Positions 23,196 through 32,338 of a DNA stretch of 64,000 nt are shown here, one piece after another (the first letter of the stretch is position 1; every line of letters begins with the position of its first letter). The stretch comes from Methanolacinia petrolearia DSM 11571 (GTDB lineage Archaea > Halobacteriota > Methanomicrobia > Methanomicrobiales > Methanomicrobiaceae), in the NCBI RefSeq assembly GCF_000147875.1, contig NC_014507.1, positions 1,798,001-1,862,000 of the forward strand, in the 5' to 3' direction. Both the position numbers and the translations under genes were made by a program. The notes beneath the pieces are model-generated. The model worked only from the letters and a program-made list of their open reading frames with translations. It did not search any database and was not told the origin of the DNA.

Positions 23196-24038
23196 TTAAC
23201 TGTTCAGGTATTCAAGCACCGCCTTCCTGCGATCTTCGGGATCAGAGGTGGTGTTACTGAATCTCTCTTCAAAGATCTCTCTTTCGGCCCTGTATATCAG
23301 CCCGAGCGGGATTCTGGCATCGCTGTTGTAGTCCCACTCCGAGGCTGCTGAGAAAGCCCTGTTGATATCCCCGGTATCTCCCTCGTAATCGTAAACATGC
23401 TCGTCGTAGCATTGCGATTTGTTATAGAAGCTCGCACAGATCTGGATCACCTCGATGAAAGAAAATCCCCTGTGGGATATTCCTTTCTTAATCAGGTCCT
23501 GGAGATGGTCCATTCTCCCGGTATACCCCCTTCCGATAAATGTCGCACCCGAACAGAGCATCAGCTTCAGGGGATTGAACGGCAGGTCGCTCCCGTCAGG
23601 GGGATTTGATTTGCCGTGATAGCTGTCCGGTGAAGTGGGCGTGTACTGCCCGGTGGTAAGGCCGTAGACGCGGTTGTCATGCACGACTACGGTAATATCA
23701 AGGTTTCTCTTTGCAGCGAAGAGAAGATGTTCGAGGCCCTCCGCATAGGAATCCCCGTCGCCGACGCAGCATATGACCTTCAGGTCAGGGTTCGCAATCT
23801 TGATCCCTGTTGCATAAGGAATCGCCCTTCCGTGCAGGGAGTAGAGGGTGTTGATGTTGAGATAGTCCGCGATCTTGGCGTGGCAGCCGATACCTGTAAC
23901 AAGAACGATCTGTTCGGGTTTTATTCCCTCCTTCCCGAATTCTTCGATAATATTCTTTATCGAATGAAGGATTGCAAAGTTGCCGCATCCCTCGCACCAG
24001 GTATTGGGGGCATCCGTGATCAGGTTCCCGGCAGCCAT
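23196..24038 (-). CDS. korB: 2-oxoacid:ferredoxin oxidoreductase, beta subunit (TPP-binding)
   Basis: 280 aa from ATG at 24036-24038, which overlaps the alpha-subunit stop by one base (TGATG) and has AGGAGGTG just upstream; a GTG one codon earlier is possible. The TPP/Mg site is visible as CCVGDGDSYAEGLEHLLFAAKRN with NRVYGLTTGQYTPTSP downstream. The N-terminal WCEGCGNFAI and GIGCHAKIADYLN carry cysteines of the iron-sulfur-linked beta subunit. It forms a two-subunit enzyme with the next gene, making acyl-CoA and reduced ferredoxin from a 2-oxoacid and CoA, or running in reverse in biosynthesis. The acid (2-oxoglutarate or pyruvate type) is not certain. Confidence 0.92.
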   Translation of the reverse strand: MAAGNLITDAPNTWCEGCGNFAILHSIKNIIEEFGKEGIKPEQIVLVTGIGCHAKIADYLNINTLYSLHGRAIPYATGIKIANPDLKVICCVGDGDSYAEGLEHLLFAAKRNLDITVVVHDNRVYGLTTGQYTPTSPDSYHGKSNPPDGSDLPFNPLKLMLCSGATFIGRGYTGRMDHLQDLIKKGISHRGFSFIEVIQICASFYNKSQCYDEHVYDYEGDTGDINRAFSAASEWDYNSDARIPLGLIYRAEREIFEERFSNTTSDPEDRRKAVLEYLNS

Positions 24039-25714
24039 CACAGCACCTCCTTAAGCCGTTCTTCAAGCGTTTCGATCGTCATCTGCCTCCCGGTGTAATT
24101 CAGGATCATAGCGTCGACGGAATACCCGTGGTTTCTTATGATCTCTGCAAGCTGCCCGGTTGAATTGTCCTCGACGACGATCATGCGTTCGTAACCCGAG
24201 ACCAAATCTTCGAACTGCTTCTCAGGGAAGGGGTGAAGCACCACAGGCTGGACCGATCTCAGCCCCGTCTTCCCGCATACCTCGCTGCAGAGCGGACCGT
24301 TGGAGCCCCAGGAGACGACGACGGTTTTCGACTTCTCGTTCCCGGACCTGATGATGCAGTCTTCTTTCTCCATCGCCTCTTTTATGGCATGGTCTTTCAG
24401 CATCCGTTTTTCGGCAAGCTTTTCCAGGATCAAAGGATTGTCCGTTGAAATTCCCGATTCGTCATGAGTTTTGCCGTTGATCTTTACAGGCCCGAAATCC
24501 CCGGTGAAAAACCCGGCCGGAGATATTCCGTCGCCTGTGAATTTGTACCTGAGGTAATCTCCGTAACCTGCGGCGGCAACGGATGCGGTATAATCATATC
24601 TTTCATCTACGACATTAGCCGGATCAAAGCTGTAAAGGGAATCGCCGAGCGTTACATCCGTCAGGACGATGACCGGGATCTGGAACTTCCACGCAAGACC
24701 GACCGCCTTTGCAGACCACACAAATGCCTGCTCCGCATTGCCGGGGGAGACTACGATTCGCGGAAACTCCCCGTGTCCTGCGGATATTACATACGGAAGA
24801 TCGCTCTGTGCAGTATATGTCGGAGCACCCGTCGACGGGGACTGCCTCTGGGCGTTGACGATCACGATCGGCACTTCGGCGATGCCGGAAAACGACAACC
24901 CCTCGTTCATCAGGCAGAAACCGCCTCCCGACGTTCCGACCGCGGCTTTAGATCCGCAGCAGGCCATACCCTCGGCCATAAGGATGGCTGCAATCTCCCC
25001 TTCGGGCTGAAAAACTTTGATATTGAATTCATCCTTTTTGGACGAGAGAAAATGAAGAATTCCCGAAGCAGGAGACATGGGGTATGCGATATATCCTTCG
25101 ACTCCACCGTATGCCAGCCCGAGCCCTACGGCTTCACTTCCCGAGACGACTTTATCATTTTTCCTGCCTGCGCCTGCCCGGTTCAGGGATATTTTCTTTT
25201 CCGCGTGTTCGAAACCGCTCTTTGCGACTTTCAGGTTCAGATCGCTTTTTACCGGGAATTTGCCCCTTAGGATCGGCTCCACGTGTGACCATTCAAAACC
25301 TGCGGATTTGCAGAAGGCACCTATAAGGCATGAATTTATCATGATCGGAATTCCGGCCGCATCCTCTACGATGGAACTTGCAGGAATACCCGTGCCTTCC
25401 ACTTTTTTCACCCTGTCCGAGTTGAATATTACCACTGTATCCTTGGAAAAATTATCCTTATGGAGGTTTATCGTATTTTTATCGAGGGCAATTGCGATAT
25501 CGTATCTTCTTTTTATTCCGCCGGGACTTCCTTTCGATGCCCTGATTACTGAAAAATTGTGGCCCCCTTTTATCAGAGACGGGTGATCGAATATCATGAA
25601 GATGTTATAACCGCTTTCGGACATTATCTCGGCAATAACCTGCCCGGCCCGGTTTATTCCTTCACCTGCCTTTCCTCCGATCAGTATTTCGATCTCATCT
25701 TCAGTTTCTTTCAT
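24038..25714 (-). CDS. korA: 2-oxoacid:ferredoxin oxidoreductase, gamma-alpha fused subunit
   Basis: 558 aa. Residues 1-185 are the gamma domain (LIGGKAGEGINRAGQVIAEI, HPSLIKGGHNFSVIR), and residues about 195-558 the alpha (pyrimidine-binding) domain, with GSEAVGLGLAYGGVEGYIAYPMSPAS, GTSGGGFCLMNEGLSFSG and PSTGAPTYTAQSDLPYV. The order gamma-alpha in one chain is the usual KorA-like form of two-subunit enzymes. Its stop overlaps the beta start by one base, which implies coupled 1:1 synthesis. Ferredoxin is the likely electron acceptor; substrate specificity cannot be read from sequence alone. Confidence 0.92.
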   Translation of the reverse strand: MKETEDEIEILIGGKAGEGINRAGQVIAEIMSESGYNIFMIFDHPSLIKGGHNFSVIRASKGSPGGIKRRYDIAIALDKNTINLHKDNFSKDTVVIFNSDRVKKVEGTGIPASSIVEDAAGIPIMINSCLIGAFCKSAGFEWSHVEPILRGKFPVKSDLNLKVAKSGFEHAEKKISLNRAGAGRKNDKVVSGSEAVGLGLAYGGVEGYIAYPMSPASGILHFLSSKKDEFNIKVFQPEGEIAAILMAEGMACCGSKAAVGTSGGGFCLMNEGLSFSGIAEVPIVIVNAQRQSPSTGAPTYTAQSDLPYVISAGHGEFPRIVVSPGNAEQAFVWSAKAVGLAWKFQIPVIVLTDVTLGDSLYSFDPANVVDERYDYTASVAAAGYGDYLRYKFTGDGISPAGFFTGDFGPVKINGKTHDESGISTDNPLILEKLAEKRMLKDHAIKEAMEKEDCIIRSGNEKSKTVVVSWGSNGPLCSEVCGKTGLRSVQPVVLHPFPEKQFEDLVSGYERMIVVEDNSTGQLAEIIRNHGYSVDAMILNYTGRQMTIETLEERLKEVL

Positions 25715-25763
25715 AAAAACTGAAAAGGGGGGTATGTGATATATTCCTTTTTATTGTTGAAAT

Positions 25764-26504
25764 TCAGCTCTTTACAATCGGGCAGGCGTTCCTGTCGAAC
25801 GGATTGATCCTCATCTGCAGCGAGAACAGGTAAGGGAAATGCTCGTCGAGATACTCCATATATTCGATCCAGCTTATCACTATTCTCCCGTAAACACGGT
25901 TTATGTCTCCCTTAAGGTGGGTAACATCGGTTCCGGGCAGTTCCCTGAACTCCTCCCTGTAGCCGAGCTCCTCCTGTAGATGGAAGACCGCCCTCAGGAG
26001 TTCGGTAAAGGATTCGTTCTCGAGAAGGATCGGGTTTTCCAGAAGCCGCAGGAGAAAGTCTCTCTTTTCCATGAGATATTCCTTCAGAGCGGCCATATCA
26101 TCGAGTGAGAGGTCGGCAGAATAATCGAAATTTTCGCATTTCTTTTTTGCACCGGAAAAACTGTCTTTTCCCCATTCGCCGGTCACATCGAGCATTGAAG
26201 AGAGAGTGTTGCAGTCTTTGTCCGCCCTGGTGAAAAGCGATATCAGGTCGTTTCCGGTTTCAGAGAAAAACGTGCCGATTACCATGTTCATCTTCCTCAG
26301 TCTTTCTCTCTGCGATCTCATGGTGAGAAGCCTGTTAATTACAAGCGTTACCAGAAGGACGTTTATCGGGAGAAAACCAAGAGAATTGAATACATAATTC
26401 ACCGTGTCTCCGGGATTCTGAAGGATCAGAAATTTCAGTGAATATATAATCACAGTAACCAGTACAAGAACGATTCCGAGTTTCATTTCCCAGTTCATCT
26501 TCAT
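25764..26504 (-). CDS. Conserved hypothetical membrane protein
   Basis: About 246 aa from ATG at 26502-26504; an upstream Met (26522) is also possible. I do not recognise the family. Two membrane helices lie near the N-terminus (GIVLVLVTVIIYSLKFLIL and FLPINVLLVTLVINRLL). A soluble, mostly helical domain of about 180 residues with many Glu/Leu heptads follows, consistent with a coiled-coil cytoplasmic region. It ends with NPFDRNACPIVKS. It stands alone between the oxidoreductase and a divergent lipoprotein gene. No catalytic motif is apparent. Confidence 0.6.
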   Translation of the reverse strand: MKMNWEMKLGIVLVLVTVIIYSLKFLILQNPGDTVNYVFNSLGFLPINVLLVTLVINRLLTMRSQRERLRKMNMVIGTFFSETGNDLISLFTRADKDCNTLSSMLDVTGEWGKDSFSGAKKKCENFDYSADLSLDDMAALKEYLMEKRDFLLRLLENPILLENESFTELLRAVFHLQEELGYREEFRELPGTDVTHLKGDINRVYGRIVISWIEYMEYLDEHFPYLFSLQMRINPFDRNACPIVKS

Positions 26505-26592
26505 AATTAGACAAATATCCATTTATGGAATAAAAAAATGCCCTTTTCGGAAACACAAAAAAATAAAATACCAGGCATCCATAACAAATTCT

Positions 26593-27042
26593 ATGAAAAA
26601 AATTATCTTATCATTTCTGGTTTTGGTGATTTTTGCCTTAATTTTCGCGTGCGGATGTACCGATTCGGGGAGTTCTTCAACATCGGCAGGAACGACTACG
26701 GCAACGGAATCTGCACAAGGGTCCGGGTTCTCGCTTAGTCCGACCGCTACGGACGAGATACCATCTGATTACCAGGTCGGAGCAAAGGCGTACAAGGACC
26801 CGATCAGCGCAATGATCAATGTCGAGTTCACCGGCGGTAAAGGATTATACATGACCGAATCCGTATCCACGACAGTATATCTCTCTGACGGCAGCACGGT
26901 CACCGAAAGTATCGAACCCCAGATGGGCTCCGATGTCGAGATCCAGGGAACAAAAGGGGAAGACAGGGTGACTGTGACCGCAACAATGCAGAACGGCCAG
27001 TCCTACAAGATCTTCGACGAGATTATCGGGTACAGGGACTGA
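26593..27042 (+). CDS. Small exported lipoprotein-like protein
   Basis: 149 aa. MKKIILSFLVLVIFALIFAC is a signal peptide with a lipobox-like end (C20, then C22), followed by a Ser/Thr-rich spacer of about 25 residues. A compact beta-rich domain follows (YQVGAKAYKDPISAMINVEF; STTVYLSDGSTVTESIEP; EDRVTVTATMQNGQSYKIFDEIIGY). The layout fits a membrane-anchored, surface-exposed protein; function is unknown. Transcription is divergent from the 25764-26504 gene with about 88 bases between, and it converges on the riboflavin-pathway reductase gene with an 11-bp gap. Confidence 0.7.
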   Translation: MKKIILSFLVLVIFALIFACGCTDSGSSSTSAGTTTATESAQGSGFSLSPTATDEIPSDYQVGAKAYKDPISAMINVEFTGGKGLYMTESVSTTVYLSDGSTVTESIEPQMGSDVEIQGTKGEDRVTVTATMQNGQSYKIFDEIIGYRD

Positions 27043-27053
27043 ATAATCAAAAA

Positions 27054-27734
27054 TCAATTTTTAATTATTTTCCATTTTAAAAGAACGCCTGAATCGATCT
27101 TTTCCATGCTGGCAATCTCAAGTTTTGTGAATTCATTCTCGCGAATGAAACCGGTTCCGTCTGCAGGCGTCGGCGCCGATGCTCCCCCGATAATTACGTT
27201 CCCTATGCATGTATAGTATTCATCGACCAGGTCATCTTCGAACAGCGACCAGATCAGGCTCCCTCCGCCCTCGACCATCAGTGTTTCAATACCCATTTCG
27301 GCAATTTTTGCGAGGAAAATCCTGAGATCCACCCTTTCGTCACCTGCCTGAACTATCTCCGCATATTTTCCGAGTTCATCAATCTTTTTCGGATCTGCAG
27401 ATTTGGATACCGCAATTATTCTCCTCCCCGGACCTTTATGCAATATTTCTGCACTGCATGGAGTTCTCGCTTTGCTGTCGACGATTATCCTGACGGGATT
27501 CTCATCCCTTCCGGAAGAAAGGCGTTTTTCCTTTAACTCCGGTGATTTAACAGTAAGCGACGGATCATCTGCAAGCACGGTTCCAATCCCGACCATAATT
27601 GCATCGTTTTCCGCCTTCAGAATATCTACCCGCCTGAAATCATCCTGCCCGGAGATCTTCACCTGTTTTCGCTCAATAGTAGAGAGTTTGCCGTCTGCGC
27701 TCATTGCAAGATTTACTGTGACATAGGGAAACAT
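27054..27734 (-). CDS. 2,5-diamino-6-ribosylamino-pyrimidinone 5'-phosphate reductase (RibD C-terminal type)
   Basis: 226 aa. It performs the NAD(P)H-dependent reduction of the ribosyl side chain in archaeal riboflavin and F420 precursor synthesis. Family blocks are VNLAMSADGKLST, ENDAIMVGIGTVLADDPSLTV, NPVRIIVDSKARTP, MVEGGGSLIWSLFEDDLVDEYY and IIGGASAPTPADGTGF. The stand-alone reductase without a deaminase domain is the archaeal form. No other riboflavin genes are nearby. It converges with the lipoprotein gene. Confidence 0.92.
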   Translation of the reverse strand: MFPYVTVNLAMSADGKLSTIERKQVKISGQDDFRRVDILKAENDAIMVGIGTVLADDPSLTVKSPELKEKRLSSGRDENPVRIIVDSKARTPCSAEILHKGPGRRIIAVSKSADPKKIDELGKYAEIVQAGDERVDLRIFLAKIAEMGIETLMVEGGGSLIWSLFEDDLVDEYYTCIGNVIIGGASAPTPADGTGFIRENEFTKLEIASMEKIDSGVLLKWKIIKN

Positions 27735-27856
27735 GATCTACAAGATCTTTTTATGCTCTTATAAAAAACACTTCTCAAGCGTTAATAAGTTGAAAAAAAC
27801 ATTAAATCAAATACAAAAATCCTTTATTCTGGTAAGATGAACATCTTTTATATTTT

Positions 27857-29650
27857 ATGAAAGTTGATCAAAACGAAGCCTGTTTCAGTATATCCAATAA
27901 TTATTCAGATACAGAAATTATCAGGATCTTCGTTATAGCCTGCTTCATTCTTTTGTCGGTATTAGTAAGTGTCCTTGCATTCAATATACCGGAAACGCAA
28001 TGGAATTACCCGGGGATATTTATCATTCCGCAGATCTATTATATTCCCATACTCCTGATATCCCTGTGGTATCCGAAAAAGGGGATGCAGGCGTCAGTAT
28101 TATTAATTGCCGGATTTTTAGGCGTTTCATCATATTACTATTACATGGGTCTCCCGGTAGATCCCTTCATTGCCGGCCTTAATGTCGCCATGATCATATG
28201 GGTAGTGATAACAACCACGTACCTGGCAGAATCTTCAGGACTTGTAAATATTAAATACCGGGCTTTTTTCAGGAATGCAGGAGCAGGGATGCTTATATTT
28301 GATATAAACAATTTCAGGATTCTCGATGCCAATGAAAAAGCCAAAGAGATCCTTGGAGTTCATGATGACGAGATAATCGGAAAAAAGATTGAATCCCTGA
28401 TCGATATGGATGACCTGGAACCTGAAATGTTCTATGACATTGACAATAAAAAATTCGAACTTTATTCAGGGAACGGAAAAAGAACAATCTCCCTCTCATC
28501 GCATTTCAATGATTCACTGGGCCATATAGAGTGTACTATCCTGGACATAACTGAGCAGGAAACAGAAAAAAAGAATGCAAAAGAGATTAAGATGAAGATG
28601 CTTGAATTTTTAAGATCTTCCAGTGATCTCATATTTGTCCTGGATCTCAACGGAATTATAAAATCTTTCGACTTGCAGACTGCCGGGGATTATGATATAA
28701 AAACGTCGGATTATATCGGGAAACCGGTGGAACAATTTATCCCGGAAGATTCAAAGATAAAATTTTCCAGGTATTTTGAGGAAGTCATCGACACAGGCTG
28801 CACAACCACCTTTGAGACGAAGATCAGCATAAAAGGTGAAAATAAGACATTACTGATAATAATAGGAGCAATTACATCCGCCGGAAAGACTGAAGAAGTT
28901 CTCGTCGCATTGCATGAAATAGGGAACAACCTCCCCGACAAGGAAGAACTTATTCTTGAGTTTGAAAAGAGAAGATGGGCAAATTTCATCAACACTGCTG
29001 CACATGAACTGAGAACGCCGCTCCAGCCCATTTTAGGCTACCTGCACCTGCTTACGGATAAGGATTACCAGGCAGAGATGAGCCCTGAGGTTGCATCCAT
29101 AATTGAAAAGTGCCTTTTAAGTACTGAAAGAGAATGCGAAATTGTAGAAAAAATACTGGAAGCCGGACTCTCCGAATCATTTAAAATAAACCTGAATGTT
29201 GAAGAGATTGAATTAAAACAGCTTGTTGAAGAGATACTGAATATTAACAAAATTCGTTGCAATGCCGAAGTAATTGTCGATCTCAGCGATTCCGTGAGAT
29301 TCAATGCAGACAGAGATCGAATATATCAGGTCTTTGAAGGTATTATTTTAAACGCGGTGAAGTATAATTCGGATCCCAAAAAAGTGTCAATCAGCTACAG
29401 GGAAGACGATTCGAACCATATTATCAGCATTTCGGATAACGGAATCGGAATCCCGCCGGACTCGGTAAATGATATCTTCGAACCGTTTTTTATAAGAAAT
29501 TCTTCGGACCTCGTCAGGGGAACGGGAAGAATCGGCCTCGGGCTTTCAATTGCGAAGAGATATATCTCCCTTCATAAAGGTGATATCAGAGTTCAGAGTG
29601 TTCCGGGTGAAGGAAGCACATTCACTGTAATCCTGCCGAAAAAAATATGA
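27857..29650 (+). CDS. Membrane PAS sensor histidine kinase
   Basis: 597 aa. The N-terminal 125 residues hold about three membrane helices (IIRIFVIACFILLSVLVSVLAF; IYYIPILLISLWYPKKGMQ; LNVAMIIWVVITTTYLA). Two PAS domains follow (about 140-235 and 250-365: NAGAGMLIFDINNFRILDANEKA; SDLIFVLDLNGIIKSFD). The kinase core has the H box AAHELRTPLQPILGYLHLL, N box VFEGIILNAVKYN, G1 ISDNGIGIPPDSV and G2 GLGLSIAKRYIS. It autophosphorylates and would pass phosphate to a response regulator, but none is encoded in this window. Next downstream is the UPF0316 gene on the same strand, 61 bp away. Confidence 0.93.
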   Translation: MKVDQNEACFSISNNYSDTEIIRIFVIACFILLSVLVSVLAFNIPETQWNYPGIFIIPQIYYIPILLISLWYPKKGMQASVLLIAGFLGVSSYYYYMGLPVDPFIAGLNVAMIIWVVITTTYLAESSGLVNIKYRAFFRNAGAGMLIFDINNFRILDANEKAKEILGVHDDEIIGKKIESLIDMDDLEPEMFYDIDNKKFELYSGNGKRTISLSSHFNDSLGHIECTILDITEQETEKKNAKEIKMKMLEFLRSSSDLIFVLDLNGIIKSFDLQTAGDYDIKTSDYIGKPVEQFIPEDSKIKFSRYFEEVIDTGCTTTFETKISIKGENKTLLIIIGAITSAGKTEEVLVALHEIGNNLPDKEELILEFEKRRWANFINTAAHELRTPLQPILGYLHLLTDKDYQAEMSPEVASIIEKCLLSTERECEIVEKILEAGLSESFKINLNVEEIELKQLVEEILNINKIRCNAEVIVDLSDSVRFNADRDRIYQVFEGIILNAVKYNSDPKKVSISYREDDSNHIISISDNGIGIPPDSVNDIFEPFFIRNSSDLVRGTGRIGLGLSIAKRYISLHKGDIRVQSVPGEGSTFTVILPKKI

Positions 29651-29711
29651 TCTGCTCTTTCCGTTATAATTATTTTCTTTAATTTCAATAAAATAACCTT
29701 GGAGGATAATC

Positions 29712-30287
29712 ATGATACCGGTGGAAGTCCAGACATACGTAATTCTGCCAATATTCATATTTTTTGCACGAATTGCTGACGTTTCTTTTGGTACGCTGAG
29801 GATCATATTCATATCAAGAGGACTAAAGTACCTGGCACCCATAGTCGGTTTTTTCGAGATCAGCATATGGCTTATGGCAATAAGCCAGGTCCTTACAAAT
29901 ATGGGCCACTATTCTGCATTTTTAGCTTATGCCCTTGGTTTCGCAGTAGGTAACTTTGTAGGCATACTTATCGAAGAAAAAGTGGCGATGGGGGTCTCGG
30001 TTATAAGAATAATTACCCAGTATTCGGCCTTTGATCTTATAGAATACCTCAAGAGTTCGGGGTTCAGGACCACAAGCACCGAAGCACAGGGCCAGTACGG
30101 CAGCGTTTCAATAATCTATACGGTAATTAAAAGAAAACAGATTCCCGAGGTTCTTGACATACTTAAAGAATACAATCCCAATGCATTCTATACAATAGAG
30201 GATGTCAGGAGTGCCGGCGGTTCGTTTGCCCAGGTGGCGCCCAAACCGGTAAGAGGAGTCGGCAGATTTTCAAGAAAAGCCAAATAA
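29712..30287 (+). CDS. UPF0316/DUF2179 family membrane protein
   Basis: 191 aa with three N-terminal helices (YVILPIFIFFARIADVSFGTLRIIFISRG; APIVGFFEISIWLMAISQVL; AFLAYALGFAVGNFVGILIEE) and a soluble C-terminal DUF2179 domain (FDLIEYLKSSGFRTTSTEAQGQYGSVSIIYTVIKRKQIPEVLD). This is the UPF0316 family found in bacteria and methanogens; function is unknown, possibly ligand or nucleotide sensing. GGAGGATAATC lies just before ATG. It may be co-transcribed with the histidine kinase. Confidence 0.88.
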   Translation: MIPVEVQTYVILPIFIFFARIADVSFGTLRIIFISRGLKYLAPIVGFFEISIWLMAISQVLTNMGHYSAFLAYALGFAVGNFVGILIEEKVAMGVSVIRIITQYSAFDLIEYLKSSGFRTTSTEAQGQYGSVSIIYTVIKRKQIPEVLDILKEYNPNAFYTIEDVRSAGGSFAQVAPKPVRGVGRFSRKAK

Positions 30288-30292
30288 AATTT

Positions 30293-30841
30293 TTAGTTTT
30301 CTCCGTCTATTACATCATCGATAAAACTCTGAAGCTGTACCAGAGTCGGAGGATCTATCCCTTTTTCAACCGCGAGAAAGATCCCCGACATATCAAAGAT
30401 TCTTAATTTGCTGGCGATGAAATGAATGAATTTAATCAAATTTTCAGGTGTAATGTAGATAAGCATACTGTTTACCGTATTCAGGAGAACGCATACTTTG
30501 TTGTTTTTAGTTTCTTTCAGGACTTTCGATACGGCAATCCCCATGGAAGTCAGGTCCGAGGGAGAACTTACAAATATACAGTTTTTGGAATCTTCAGCCT
30601 CTTTTCCTATTGCGTACCTGGTGATTGCATCGATATAGAATACCTTTTCAGTATCGATACCTTCTTTCTGGTAATCTTTTACCAGAATGGAATACGGATT
30701 GTTTGTCGTTAACACGATAACAGTGAAACCTTCGCTTGTGACATCTTTTATTATCTCAATGTTCCTCTTTTTCAGCTCCAGGGGCTCGGACAGGACAAGG
30801 ATCAGGTGGTTTTCCGATATTTCGTCAAGTAAACTTTTCAT
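30293..30841 (-). CDS. Degenerate RecA/KaiC-like protein of a sensory locus
   Basis: About 182 aa from ATG at 30839-30841, inside a GAGGCGGATC context; a Met four codons earlier is the alternative. The pattern (HLILVLSEPLELKKRNIEIIKDVTSEGFTVIVLTTNNPYSILVKDY; VFYIDAITRYA; SSPSDLTSMGIAVSKVLKE; KVCVLLNTVNSMLIY) resembles RecA-superfamily proteins found beside archaeal PAS sensors, but there is no Walker A. It may be a binding rather than an ATPase domain. It follows the two-PAS protein directly, overlapping or abutting its stop, so the pair probably forms one signalling unit. The function is inferred from context. Confidence 0.6.
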   Translation of the reverse strand: MKSLLDEISENHLILVLSEPLELKKRNIEIIKDVTSEGFTVIVLTTNNPYSILVKDYQKEGIDTEKVFYIDAITRYAIGKEAEDSKNCIFVSSPSDLTSMGIAVSKVLKETKNNKVCVLLNTVNSMLIYITPENLIKFIHFIASKLRIFDMSGIFLAVEKGIDPPTLVQLQSFIDDVIDGEN

Positions 30842-30849
30842 GATCCGCC

Positions 30850-31920
30850 TCATTGCAGTAAAAAATCCTTCAATTCATCAGGCATTTCTTTGAAAGAATT
30901 CTGAACCGCCCTGTTAAGATCCTGGAGATTTCTGAGGATCTGCTCCGAGTTCTTTATTTCAATCATTAATTCGAGCAGGATCTCTTCCGTCCCGATATCT
31001 CCAACATTTATTTTCTCATGGAGTTCATACAGATTGTCCCGTATAATCTCTACAGGGTATTTCAGCCGCATCACAGAATGGCCGATATACCTGAAGATCT
31101 CTTCCTGCATCTCCTTTTTTCTTGTTATATCCAGGCCGATTACAACATAGCCGTCAAGGTTTCTGTCATAATCATACATCATTTTGGTATTCCAGAGAAC
31201 ATTCTTTTTTTCTCCGGAACGGGTCAGGATCTCGGTCTCGAACATCTCCCTCTTCTGCGGATCGGAAAAAATCCCGAAGACGTTTTCCTTAACCTGTTTT
31301 CTGTACACAGGGTCCGGGTAAAGCTTTTTCCAGATTTCGTCGCTGCCAATAACTTCAGCGGCTTCATACCCGGAGATCTCTTCTGCGAAACGGTTCCATA
31401 TTCTGATCCTTGCCTCCCGGTCCAGAAATATTATAAACACGTTCGCATTCATCAGGAGGACTTTGAGGCCGGTTTCAGCCCGGATTATATCGGAAATATC
31501 CAGGCCGATGATGAAATATCCCTCGCATTCTTCCGCATCGTTCCTGATCTCCTTTGTGTTCCAGGATATTATCCGCTTCTCCCGATCTTTCCGGACGATT
31601 CTTGTTTCAAATTTATCAAGACCCATCGTGTTGGATATTATCCGGTCGATTTTTCCGGTTATTTCTTTCCTGTATTCAGGATTAGGGTAAAGTTTAGTCC
31701 AGATCTCGTTGCTGCCTATAACTTCTTCGGCAGAATAACCGCTCATTCTCTCGGCCGCCGAATTCCAGATCACTACACGCGTGGCAGGATCAATAAAAGA
31801 GATCCAGACATTCGAGTTCATCAGGAGCATTTTAAAAAAATCTTCCCCGAAAACATATTCTAAATTATTTAATGCCTTGTCTCTTTTGTTCTCTTCAGGC
31901 CCTGCATCTTTTTTTCCCAT
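30850..31920 (-). CDS. Cytosolic two-PAS-domain protein without output domain
   Basis: 356 aa, no membrane helix. Two PAS domains that closely resemble each other occupy about 25-150 and 150-270. Each has an opening LLMN(S/A)N(V) strand, an EVIGS(N/D)EIW segment, KLYP(N/D)P(E/V)YRK, a late ISWNTK/VLWNTK strand, and a closing G(Y)-(F/V)(I/V)IGLDI. This looks like internal duplication. The C-terminal 85 residues are helical (EEIFRYIGHSVMRLKYPVEIIRDNLYELHEKI) and resemble a kinase dimerisation segment without the H box or ATPase, so it may be a phosphorylation-free adaptor. It is followed by the degenerate RecA-like gene. Confidence 0.8.
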   Translation of the reverse strand: MGKKDAGPEENKRDKALNNLEYVFGEDFFKMLLMNSNVWISFIDPATRVVIWNSAAERMSGYSAEEVIGSNEIWTKLYPNPEYRKEITGKIDRIISNTMGLDKFETRIVRKDREKRIISWNTKEIRNDAEECEGYFIIGLDISDIIRAETGLKVLLMNANVFIIFLDREARIRIWNRFAEEISGYEAAEVIGSDEIWKKLYPDPVYRKQVKENVFGIFSDPQKREMFETEILTRSGEKKNVLWNTKMMYDYDRNLDGYVVIGLDITRKKEMQEEIFRYIGHSVMRLKYPVEIIRDNLYELHEKINVGDIGTEEILLELMIEIKNSEQILRNLQDLNRAVQNSFKEMPDELKDFLLQ

Positions 31921-32036
31921 AAAACTCCCTCATATGGACAATAAGAATGAGGGGATAAATAGTTTTGGTCGTTTAGGTTGTGATTGATACCAGCGATTAC
32001 AATTTTTAATATAAACTCAAAAATTAGAGAAATGAG

Positions 32037-32110
32037 TGCCTCAACCCGGATTTGAACCGGGGACAACCAGATCTTCAGTCTGGCGCTCTCCCGGGCTGAG
32101 CTATTGAGGC
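32037..32110 (-). tRNA. tRNA-Phe (GAA)
   Basis: The minus strand folds as a cloverleaf: acceptor GCCTCAA/TTGAGGC, D arm GCTCAG, anticodon stem CCAGA/TCTGG with loop CTGAAGA (anticodon GAA), and T arm CCCGG-TTCAAAT-CCGGG. The discriminator base is A and CCA is not encoded. A TATA-like TTTATTAG lies about 35 bases upstream (near 32145 on the minus strand). Confidence 0.95.
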
Positions 32111-32338
32111 AGGTGAGCATACAATATTGGTTATTCTGACTAATAAATGATTTGATTTGAGAAGAAATACCCCCAAATATCTTAAATATGATTATTATAC
32201 TAGGCAATCATCACGCTTTTTTTCCCGAATCATGTTGAAGAATTTTCCGGGGGCATCTCATACGGATGCACAAAAATTTCACGAAAAAAAAGGTATTTAA
32301 ATTACAAATCTCAAAAAGCTGTTCTGAGAACGTGTCCC

